This document shows positions 6,984 through 12,742 of a DNA stretch of 21,240 nucleotides, one piece after another. A program made the position numbers and the translations under genes. Source of the stretch: Anaerosoma sp034007245 (lineage in GTDB: Bacteria; Actinomycetota; Coriobacteriia; Anaerosomatales; Anaerosomataceae); the NCBI GenBank assembly GCA_034007245.1, contig JAVERH010000020.1:1-21240 (forward strand), given 5' to 3'. A model generated the notes under the pieces. The model was given only the letters and a program-made list of their open reading frames with translations, had not been told where the DNA came from and searched no databases. Each line of letters opens with the position of its first letter. Within the stretch, counting starts at the first letter, position 1.

Positions 6984-7718
6984 ATGACTGACGCGATCTT
7001 GCGCATCAAGAACCTCCAGAAGTCCTTCGGCGCCCTCGAAGTGCTCAAGGGCGTCAACATGGACGTCCAGCGCGGCGAGGTGGTCGTTATCCTCGGGCCG
7101 AGCGGTTCGGGCAAGTCCACGTTACTGCGCTGCGTGAACCGCCTTGAGGAGCCGTCTGGTGGTGAGATATGGTTCGATGACATCCAGGTGAACGATCACA
7201 AGACGAACATCAACGATGTGCGCGAGAAGATCGGTATGGTCTTCCAGAGCTTCAACCTCTTTCCGCATCTCACCGCCAAGGGCAACGTCATGCTTGCGCA
7301 GCGCAAGGTGCTCAAGCGCAGCAAGGCGGAGGCCGCTCGTATCGCGGTGGAGCAGCTTGAGCGCGTGGGTCTTGGCGATCGTGTCGACTACTTCCCGTCG
7401 CAGCTCTCCGGCGGCCAGCAGCAGCGTGTGGCCATCGCCCGCGCGCTTGCGATGGATCCTCACGTGATGCTTTTTGACGAGGTTACTTCTGCGCTCGATC
7501 CCGAGTTGGTGCGCGGGGTCCTCGACGTCATGAAGGAGCTTGCGTTGGCCGGCATGACCATGTTGGTGGTCACCCACGAGATGGGCTTTGCTCGCGATGT
7601 GGCTACCCGCGCGGTGTTCATGGATGAGGGCGTGATCGTGGAAGAGGGCACGCCTAGCGAGGTCTTCGACAGCCCGCAGAACGAGCGGACGCAGGACTTC
7701 CTCGGCCACATCTCATAG
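6984..7718 (+). CDS. Polar amino-acid ABC transporter ATP-binding protein (GlnQ/HisP type)
   Basis: A 244-residue ATPase with every catalytic element: Walker A GPSGSGKST (residues 38-46), Q-loop VFQSFNLFPHLTAKGNV, signature LSGGQQQR (141-148), Walker B VMLFDEVTSALDPE (Asp165, Glu166), D-loop and H-loop VTHEMGFA. The length and the SFNLFPH and TSALDPELV wording are those of the polar amino-acid uptake subfamily. It powers the permease encoded just upstream. I choose ATG 6984 because GAGGTGAG (6972-6979) is then a well-placed ribosome site; GTG 6975 overlaps the permease stop codon and would add only three residues. The start lies 5 nt after the permease stop, so translation is probably coupled. 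Confidence 0.95.
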   Translation: MTDAILRIKNLQKSFGALEVLKGVNMDVQRGEVVVILGPSGSGKSTLLRCVNRLEEPSGGEIWFDDIQVNDHKTNINDVREKIGMVFQSFNLFPHLTAKGNVMLAQRKVLKRSKAEAARIAVEQLERVGLGDRVDYFPSQLSGGQQQRVAIARALAMDPHVMLFDEVTSALDPELVRGVLDVMKELALAGMTMLVVTHEMGFARDVATRAVFMDEGVIVEEGTPSEVFDSPQNERTQDFLGHIS

Positions 7719-7741
7719 CTGGTAAGGTGGAGTCATAGAGG

Positions 7742-7840
7742 CTCACCTCTCGCCGCGGTGAGGTATGCGTGCAGGATGTGTCTTAGTCGTATGGAATCAC
7801 GCTGTACCCCGCCGCAAGCGTGCCCGGGCGGGTATCTTCT
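7742..7840 (+). other. Two hairpins in the ABC operon / hpf intergenic region
   Basis: CTCACC/GGTGAG (7742-7747/7757-7762) forms one hairpin. TACCC-GCC against GGC-GGGTA (7805-7813/7827-7834, one bulged C) forms a second, followed by TCTTCT. The second may be a weak terminator for the transporter operon. No good promoter for hpf is recognisable; a GGGTAT at 7830-7835 resembles a stress-sigma -10 but has no matching -35. Confidence 0.3.
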
Positions 7841-7873
7841 AAATGACCGGAACACTACAAAGGAGGATGGACT

Positions 7874-8410
7874 ATGCAGATGATCGTGAAGGGTCGTCGC
7901 ATGGAGGTTACCCCCGCCATTCGCGAGTATGCCGAGGAGAAGGTCGGACGTGTGGCCAAGATTCTCGATAGCAAGCTGATGAGTGCCGAGGTCGAGCTTT
8001 ACACAGAGCGGAACCGCTCGATCGAGAAGGGCCAGATCGCCGAGGTCACCATTTACACCAAGGGCCCGGTCATCCGTGCAAAGGAGGCCGCGTCGGATCT
8101 CTACGCGGCGATCGATCTTGTCAGTGAGAAGCTGGAGCGACAGGTCCGCAAGTACAAGACCAAGGTCATCGACAGGCAGAACAGGCCAGTGCCGATGCCC
8201 GAGCCGATGCCCGAGCCGCTCGAGGATGACGAGCCGGCTATCGTGAAGACGAAGATGCTCGAGCACAAGCCGATGAGCACAGACGAGGCGATGCTTCAGA
8301 TGGAGCTCCTCGGACACGACTTCTTCGTGTTCCGCAACGAGGATGGCGAGGGGATGAGCGTGCTGTATCGTCGCCACGACGGCGACTACGGACTTATCAC
8401 ATCTGCATAA
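7874..8410 (+). CDS. hpf: Long-form ribosome hibernation promoting factor
   Basis: 178 residues, the length of long HPF (RaiA/YfiA with C-terminal dimerisation domain). The N-terminal domain (about 1-100: MQMIVKGRRMEVTPAIREYAEEKVGRV, then ADLYAAIDLVSEKLERQVRKYK in slightly altered form as SDLYAAIDLV) binds the 30S decoding region. A Pro/Met/Glu linker with a short tandem repeat (PMPEPMPEP) leads to the C-terminal domain (about 122-178: KPMSTDEAMLQMELLGHDFFVF-NEDGEGMSVLYRRHDGDYGLI), which pairs two ribosomes into inactive 100S particles. The start is secured by a near-perfect AAAGGAGG at 7859-7866, 7 nt before the ATG. The gene is monocistronic, with its own terminator. Long HPF normally sits beside comF and secA; here it is separated from both. 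Confidence 0.96.
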   Translation: MQMIVKGRRMEVTPAIREYAEEKVGRVAKILDSKLMSAEVELYTERNRSIEKGQIAEVTIYTKGPVIRAKEAASDLYAAIDLVSEKLERQVRKYKTKVIDRQNRPVPMPEPMPEPLEDDEPAIVKTKMLEHKPMSTDEAMLQMELLGHDFFVFRNEDGEGMSVLYRRHDGDYGLITSA

Positions 8411-8438
8411 GGTAAGGTTCATGCGAGCGTGAATGGAT

Positions 8439-8468
8439 AAGGGACGCGGCTGATGCCGCGTCTCTTTG
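8439..8468 (+). terminator. Rho-independent terminator of hpf
   Basis: GACGCGGC/GCCGCGTC (8443-8450/8455-8462) with a TGAT loop, extended to 12 bp by flanking A-T, G-C and G-U pairs, runs into CTCTTTG. It starts 28 nt after the hpf stop codon. Confidence 0.85.
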
Positions 8469-8497
8469 CATGCATCGAGTGTGTTTATCACTGCAAT

Positions 8498-8521
8498 CTA
8501 TATGCGATAAATCGCAGATAG
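8498..8521 (+). promoter_or_regulatory. 24-nt palindrome, candidate operator
   Basis: CTAT-a-TGCGAT-aa-ATCGCA-g-ATAG: two arms (CTAT/ATAG and TGCGAT/ATCGCA) are perfect, with one mismatched pair between them. It ends 15 nt upstream of the -35 hexamer of the following promoter. The core TGCGATAAATCG recurs with one change at 12643-12654, in front of the large regulator gene, suggesting one DNA-binding protein acts at both places. Confidence 0.5.
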
Positions 8522-8536
8522 GAGACTGTTTGTCAG

Positions 8537-8566
8537 TTGACAGTGTGCGTTCGTCGCACCTAGAGT
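8537..8566 (+). promoter_or_regulatory. Strong sigma-A-type promoter with an inverted repeat in its spacer
   Basis: A perfect TTGACA (8537-8542) and TAGAGT (8561-8566, 4 of 6 to the -10) are 18 nt apart; the start would be near 8573. The spacer contains GTGCG-ttcgt-CGCAC (8545-8549/8555-8559), a repeat placed so that a bound protein would block RNA polymerase. Confidence 0.7.
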
Positions 8567-8636
8567 GAACGATGTGCGATCGTGATAGCGAGGTAATCGC
8601 CGTAACACCAGAGCACGCGTTGACGCAAGGAGTCCT

Positions 8637-9302
8637 ATGGAATCGGTGGTATCTGCCTCACTCATCACGGAGATCGAAGGAGCGCTTGCGCAGATCTCCG
8701 AGATACGGGCCGCACGCGTTGTAGCTTCTCCGGCAGGCGTCATCGAAGAGATTCACGTTCTGGCGCTTCCCTCCAAGGCCCCCAAGCAGCTCGTTCGCGA
8801 CATCGAGTCGACGTTGATGGCTGCATTCGGCATTCCGATCGATCACAAGAAGATATCCATCGCGCAGCTGGGGCAGGAGTCGCTGCCTCAGACGGCAGAG
8901 CCGCTCAAGCCGCACGCTCGTGCGCAGATCAAGAGCATCAACGCCGAGGTCGCTGGCGTCTATGTCAATATCGCCGTCTCCCTCGAGCTTGAGGGTGGGC
9001 TGTACGTGGGTAAGGCCACCGGCCCTGCAAGCCGTACAGGCCGGGAGCGTCTGGTTGCCGAGGCGACGTTGGACGCCATCGCTCAGTATCTGCAGGGCGC
9101 CTTCACCTTTGCGCTCGAGGATGTTGAGATCATCCGTCTCGGTCGAGAGAGCGTCGCTGTCTCCTGCGTGGTGCTGGTGACGTCGCTCGGGGAGCAGGCA
9201 TTCGCCGGCTCAGCGCTTGTGCGTCAGAACGAGAAGGACTCGATCGTCAGAGCCACGTTGGACGCGATCAATCGGCGTCTTGGCTTCTTGACAACCTCAT
9301 AG
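8637..9302 (+). CDS. Conserved two-domain protein of unknown function
   Basis: 221 residues, soluble, no signal peptide. The N-terminal ~80 residues contain RVVASPAGVIEEIHVLA, KAPKQLVRDIESTLMAAFG and IDHKKISIAQ. After a short linker, the C-terminal ~120 residues contain a beta-rich segment with GGLYVGKATGPASRTGRERLVAEATLDAI and end with GSALVRQNEKDSIVRATLDAINRRLG. I recall similar wording in unannotated proteins of Firmicutes and Actinomycetota but know no assigned function. The repeated pattern of a charged beta-strand followed by a long helix in both halves hints at an internal duplication. AAGGAG (8627-8632) stands 4 nt before the ATG. The gene has a strong, palindrome-flanked promoter and heads the block that includes the HD-GYP pair, so a role in the same signalling process is plausible but unproven. 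Confidence 0.8.
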   Translation: MESVVSASLITEIEGALAQISEIRAARVVASPAGVIEEIHVLALPSKAPKQLVRDIESTLMAAFGIPIDHKKISIAQLGQESLPQTAEPLKPHARAQIKSINAEVAGVYVNIAVSLELEGGLYVGKATGPASRTGRERLVAEATLDAIAQYLQGAFTFALEDVEIIRLGRESVAVSCVVLVTSLGEQAFAGSALVRQNEKDSIVRATLDAINRRLGFLTTS

Positions 9303-9376
9303 ATCATTTTGGGCCAACGCCGTGGATAACTACGGTTTGAACACTGTCAGCACACGACTGAGCGAAGCGGACAGGG

Positions 9377-9431
9377 TTCTTCCATCATTAGCGGGGTGGG
9401 AGAAGACACCACATAGACAGGGGGTCTTCTC
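9377..9431 (+). promoter_or_regulatory. Switch-like pair of alternative hairpins over the small ORF's ribosome site
   Basis: GAGAAGAC (9400-9407) pairs perfectly with GTCTTCTC (9424-9431), with two further C-G pairs, and hides part of the AGGGGGT ribosome site (9419-9425) just before ATG 9434. An alternative helix, TTCTTCC (9377-9383) with GGGAGAA (9398-9404), uses the same 5' arm, so the two exclude each other. An upstream CTGTC/GACAG stem (9344-9348/9370-9374) could belong to a sensor domain. I do not recognise a known riboswitch class. Confidence 0.45.
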
Positions 9432-9433
9432 AC

Positions 9434-9508
9434 ATGAAGCGTATCGCTTTGTTCTTTGCCTCGATCGCCGCGCTCGTTATTGGCGGCGGTGCCGCTTGGA
9501 AGTGGTAG
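9434..9508 (+). CDS. 24-residue hydrophobic peptide (small ORF)
   Basis: ATG 9434 to TAG 9506-9508 encodes 24 residues: a basic start (MKRIA), one hydrophobic helix of about 17 residues, and the end GAAWKW. AGGGGGT lies 8 nt upstream, a fully adequate ribosome site, and is enclosed in a hairpin. The layout (Lys-Arg then a hydrophobic run) is that of a single-pass membrane peptide or a bare signal peptide. It lies between the unknown 221-residue protein gene and the HD-GYP gene, 58 nt before the latter. No homology can be claimed at this length. Possibilities are a regulatory membrane peptide, a leader peptide or a secreted signal. The start site and amphipathic order argue it is translated; nothing shows what it does. 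Confidence 0.5.
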   Translation: MKRIALFFASIAALVIGGGAAWKW

Positions 9509-9511
9509 TAA

Positions 9512-9555
9512 CCACACTTAGTGTTAAGCACGGTGTTGGCCCGATTTATTCTTTG
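9512..9555 (+). terminator. Possible weak terminator or attenuator before the HD-GYP gene
   Basis: CCACAC (9512-9517) pairs with GTGT-GG (9533-9539, one bulged T), followed by the T-rich CCCGATTTATTCTTT. The stem is short, so at most partial termination between the small ORF and the HD-GYP gene is likely. Confidence 0.25.
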
Positions 9556-9566
9556 AGGGTGCCTCA

Positions 9567-10835
9567 ATGATATCTGGACGGATGCGTGTCTATCTCTGGT
9601 TCGTAGTGCTTATTAGCGTCCTTGTGTGGACACTGATACTACCCGTCTATCGTGTGAACTCTTGGCCAGCGATCATTCTGTTAGCACTTCTTGCGTTTGC
9701 CTTGAGCAGCATGGCGGTGGAGCTTCCGCTGGCTTCCTCAATATCGATGATTTACGCTGCGCTGTTCGCTGCTCTAGTCTATGCGGGTCCTGTTGGCGCG
9801 GGCGTTGTTGGAATGATTAGCGGTTTCTCTGTGCGAGAATTTCGGGAACGTAAGGCACCACTTCTAATGATTGGCAACTCTGCCCAACTGTCACTATCGG
9901 CGATTGCTGCAGGCCTGGTCTTTCAAGCGCTCGGGGGTGGATCGCTTTATCTGGCCTTGGGTCGCTCTCCGGACCTGACAATAAGCGTCATCGCTTCAAT
10001 CGCTGCGACTACAACCTTTTTTGCCGTTAATCTCATTCTGATTACTATTGGCATCTCACTGAGGACCGAGATGCGGCTGGGCGGTGTTCTCAGGACCCTG
10101 CAACCAACTTCGTACTGGGTGAGTCTGCTCGTTCTAACACTGTTGGGTTTCACTATGGCAGTTCTTCTTGCCCTGAAGAGTTGGATTGGATTGCTGCTTC
10201 TCGTGCTTCCGTTCTGGATGGCTCGGCGCACTTTCCGTGTTTACGTAGAGCTTAGTGAGGCGTATGCATCCACAGTCCGGTCGCTTGTCACAGCAATCGA
10301 GGCAAAGGATCCATACACGAAGGGCCACTCAGAGCGGGTGGCCGACTATTCTCGGAAGGTTGCCGAGCGGATGGGCATGTCCCATGCCGACGTCGATCTC
10401 CTTGAGCGTGCAGCGTTGCTTCACGATATAGGCAAAATAGGCATCAGCCTCGATACACTGGTATCTCCCGATGAGCTGACTCCGGAAGAATTGAGCGCTA
10501 TCCGTCAACACCCTGCGCTTGGCAGCAATCTTGTTGCCGATGTTGAGTTCCTAAACGACATCGTAGGCATAGTCCGGCATCATCACGAGCGGTATGACGG
10601 GGCTGGTTATCCGGACGGCTTGGCGGGAGAGCGGATCCCTCTGCTGGCGCGGATTCTTGCTGTAGCAGATTCTTACGATGCAATGACCTCTAATCGAGCA
10701 TATCGCCCTCGTCTATCGAGGACCGAAGCGCGCGAAGAGCTTCATCGTGTGGCGGGTTCGCAGCTCGACAGCGAGATAGTCAGTCACTTCAGTGAGATGC
10801 TGACGGACCTGGCTATGGAGAGGTCAAGGGCATGA
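9567..10835 (+). CDS. Membrane-anchored HD-GYP domain protein (probable c-di-GMP phosphodiesterase)
   Basis: 422 residues. About residues 8-220 form six or seven membrane segments without a recognised sensor family. The HD-GYP domain follows from about 230: GHSERVADYSRKVAERMG, LLHDIGKIG (His286-Asp287), IVRHHHERYDGAGYPDGLAGERIP (with Gly347-Tyr348-Pro349) and ILAVADSYDAMTS. All metal-binding residues and the GYP triad are present, so it is predicted to hydrolyse cyclic di-GMP (related cyclic dinucleotides are possible) at the inner face of the membrane. ATG 9567 has GAGGGT 6 nt upstream. The stop codon overlaps the next gene's start by 4 nt (ATGA), so the two are translationally coupled. The membrane half may sense a ligand or a partner; the small peptide encoded just upstream is one candidate. 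Confidence 0.92.
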   Translation: MISGRMRVYLWFVVLISVLVWTLILPVYRVNSWPAIILLALLAFALSSMAVELPLASSISMIYAALFAALVYAGPVGAGVVGMISGFSVREFRERKAPLLMIGNSAQLSLSAIAAGLVFQALGGGSLYLALGRSPDLTISVIASIAATTTFFAVNLILITIGISLRTEMRLGGVLRTLQPTSYWVSLLVLTLLGFTMAVLLALKSWIGLLLLVLPFWMARRTFRVYVELSEAYASTVRSLVTAIEAKDPYTKGHSERVADYSRKVAERMGMSHADVDLLERAALLHDIGKIGISLDTLVSPDELTPEELSAIRQHPALGSNLVADVEFLNDIVGIVRHHHERYDGAGYPDGLAGERIPLLARILAVADSYDAMTSNRAYRPRLSRTEAREELHRVAGSQLDSEIVSHFSEMLTDLAMERSRA

Positions 10836-12049
10836 GAACGCCGCTTTCGTTGAATCGTTCGACTGGCGTAAGAAGTGTCATGTTTCTGACACTTCTCGTA
10901 AGTTTCGGCGCCACAGCTGCTCTTTGGATGTTGGGGCGTTCTGCCGGAGCAGCATTGGATGCGGGGGCCATCGGGGGTCTTGCATTGGCGTTCCTTACCG
11001 TACGGCCTCTCACACTTCATCTTCCGCAAGGGGATCAGGTACCAATCACGCTGGTGGTCGGGCTGGTGGGTCTGTTTCTTTTGGGTACAGGCGAAGTGTT
11101 GGCGGCAGCATTGGCTGCAGGAGCAATCGATGCAGTCTTGCGGATGTCGCTGGAGGGAGTCGATGCTTCCCGGGATCGCCTCGTTGACGTGGTTCGCAGC
11201 GTGTCCGTTCTTGCGTTGCTCACACCGTGTCAGTTGCTGGTAGGACCGGATGTGATGTCTCCCACGGCGGGCGAAGTGGTTCTCATTGCGGGAATGAGCG
11301 TTGGTGCGTTGTACGCATTGGTGGATATTTGCACTCTGGCGGCTCAGCAGTGGATCGCGGGGGGCGCTGAAGTGTTTCAGGGAGTCGTATCACTATTGCG
11401 TTCACTTGGGTCGGTCTACATGATGCACATCGCGATGGCCGCTGTTGCGCTTCGAGTGTACCCCTCGCTCGGTGTGTGGGGTCTACTTGTCATTCTGTTG
11501 CTTACGCTTATCTTGCAGAACAGCTTTAATCTCTATCTTCGCATACGGCGCGCGTACGCGCAGACGATCAGAGCCCTGGCGCATGCGGCAGAATTGGATC
11601 GGCCGCAAGATGCGGGTCACGCAGAGCGTGTGGCTGATTTGGCCGTAGGTGTAGGTCGCGTGCGTGGTCTCGCGGGTGCTGATCTCGAGCGCGTGGGTTA
11701 CGCGGCGCTGCTTCACGATGTTGGTCGCATCGGGTGTGATATCGAGGATGCAGAGGGGCTATACCGTGCTAGAGGGGCTGAGATTGTTGGCGCTGTCCCA
11801 TTTCTTGAGGGTGTTGCTCCGCTGATCATGCATTCTCGAGATGAAGAGAGTTCTTCTATCCCTGAAGGCGCAGTGATCGTAGGCATCTGCTGTCGATACG
11901 ATCGCTTGCGTGCGTGGATCGGTGCTAGTGCGGCGCTCAACCAGCTGGAAGCTGAAGAGGATGGCCGGTACTTGCAGGCAGTGAAGTCGCTCGCTTCTAT
12001 TGTGCGCCATCAGTCTGGCTCGCTTGGGATGACGGAGGATTCTCTGTGA
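10832..12049 (+). CDS. Membrane protein with degenerate HD-GYP domain
   Basis: 405 residues with the same plan as the preceding protein: several membrane helices (about 1-230), a linker (LRIRRAYAQTIRALAHAAEL) and an HD domain. GHAERVADLAVGVGRV and LLHDVGRIG (His295-Asp296) are kept. Downstream, however, the HHHERYDGxGYP segment is gone, replaced by LIMHSRDEESSSIPEG, and the metal-binding Asp of VADSYD is Cys in ICCRYD. About 90 residues of the typical C-terminal half are shortened. It is therefore probably not a phosphodiesterase but a paralogue that binds a nucleotide or the active partner. It is coupled at both ends: ATGA overlap with the HD-GYP gene before it and GTGA overlap with the DUF5317 gene after it. 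A heteromeric membrane complex with its neighbour is a reasonable inference. Confidence 0.85.
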   Translation: MRTPLSLNRSTGVRSVMFLTLLVSFGATAALWMLGRSAGAALDAGAIGGLALAFLTVRPLTLHLPQGDQVPITLVVGLVGLFLLGTGEVLAAALAAGAIDAVLRMSLEGVDASRDRLVDVVRSVSVLALLTPCQLLVGPDVMSPTAGEVVLIAGMSVGALYALVDICTLAAQQWIAGGAEVFQGVVSLLRSLGSVYMMHIAMAAVALRVYPSLGVWGLLVILLLTLILQNSFNLYLRIRRAYAQTIRALAHAAELDRPQDAGHAERVADLAVGVGRVRGLAGADLERVGYAALLHDVGRIGCDIEDAEGLYRARGAEIVGAVPFLEGVAPLIMHSRDEESSSIPEGAVIVGICCRYDRLRAWIGASAALNQLEAEEDGRYLQAVKSLASIVRHQSGSLGMTEDSL

Positions 12050-12597
12050 TTCTTCTTGAGATGGTCGTTCTTGCGCTCGTAATTTCGCTCATGGCTGGAG
12101 GGTCATTGCGTAAGCTTGAACAGGAGCGCTTGCGGGGGGAGTGGCTCCTGCTGGTTCTGCTACCCCTGCAGATCGCATGGCCTCAGTTTGTTGAGATGAT
12201 GGGAATGGGCTGCGCCATCAGTCTTACCATTTGGCTGCTTATGATGACATTGCTTGTTGTCGTGCTTGCGCTGAATGCACCACATCGGTGGGCGCTCGGA
12301 GTTGCTGCCCTCGGCATAACGTTAAACGTAATCGTGATTGGTTTTAACGGTGCGATGCCCGTAAGCCTGCGAGCGACGTCAGAGATTGGTGTTTCGCGTG
12401 CGGATGCGCTCATCAAGCTGGACGCCGACTGTCTTCATGGAGTGTTTGATGAAGGGGTGCGCATTCCCGCGTTGGCGGATGTTATCGCGATACCTGGTCC
12501 TCGGTGGCAGTGCAGTGTAGTGAGTGTAGGAGACCTGCTCCTAGCGCTGGGGCTGAGCAGTTGGGTGTTCACTGCTACGCACAAACATATCGGATAG
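12046..12597 (+). CDS. DUF5317-type membrane protein
   Basis: 183 residues starting at GTG 12046, overlapping the previous stop codon (GTGA). Three to four hydrophobic segments are visible (MVVLALVISLMAGG; WLLLVLLPLQIAW; ISLTIWLLMMTLLVVVLAL; WALGVAALGITLNVIVIGF), then FNGAMPVS at about residues 100-107 and a C-terminal SVGDLLLALGLSSW. The N-G-x-M-P-V motif followed by a (S/P)xGDxLLAxG helix matches my memory of the DUF5317 family, whose function is unknown. Its tight coupling to two HD-domain membrane proteins suggests it is a component of the same membrane complex. There is a 145-nt gap to the next gene. Confidence 0.75.
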   Translation: MILLEMVVLALVISLMAGGSLRKLEQERLRGEWLLLVLLPLQIAWPQFVEMMGMGCAISLTIWLLMMTLLVVVLALNAPHRWALGVAALGITLNVIVIGFNGAMPVSLRATSEIGVSRADALIKLDADCLHGVFDEGVRIPALADVIAIPGPRWQCSVVSVGDLLLALGLSSWVFTATHKHIG

Positions 12598-12608
12598 GCA
12601 GGCTTAAT

Positions 12609-12654
12609 ATATCGACTAGATATGCGCAAATAATACTAACCATGCGATGAATCG
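12609..12654 (+). promoter_or_regulatory. Inverted repeat and repeated operator motif before the regulator gene
   Basis: ATATC-gacta-GATAT (12609-12623) is followed by TGCGATGAATCG (12643-12654), which differs in one base from TGCGATAAATCG at 8503-8514. If the regulator gene starts at 12743, both elements are in its non-coding leader. No convincing -35/-10 pair is seen, though the region is AT-rich. Confidence 0.4.
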
Positions 12655-12742
12655 TTTGCAGGCATATCTTGCACTATCGATACTAATGCGCTTTGATAGT
12701 ACCTCTCGGGGGTCTCCACGCCACGATATGGGGGAAGCGGCG

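Noticed and set aside
8180..8220. Tandem CCGATGCCCGAG repeat in hpf
   Set aside because: A two-copy repeat in the flexible linker between HPF domains; ordinary linker variation.
9322..9570. GTG-started open frame of 82 codons between the unknown protein and the HD-GYP gene
   Set aside because: No ribosome site, composition unlike a protein, and it runs through the hairpins and across the better-supported 24-codon ORF in another frame.
12647..12742. Earlier ATG start for the MalT/SARP regulator
   Set aside because: The codons upstream of 12743 show no family similarity and include the repeated operator motif; a good ribosome site precedes 12743.
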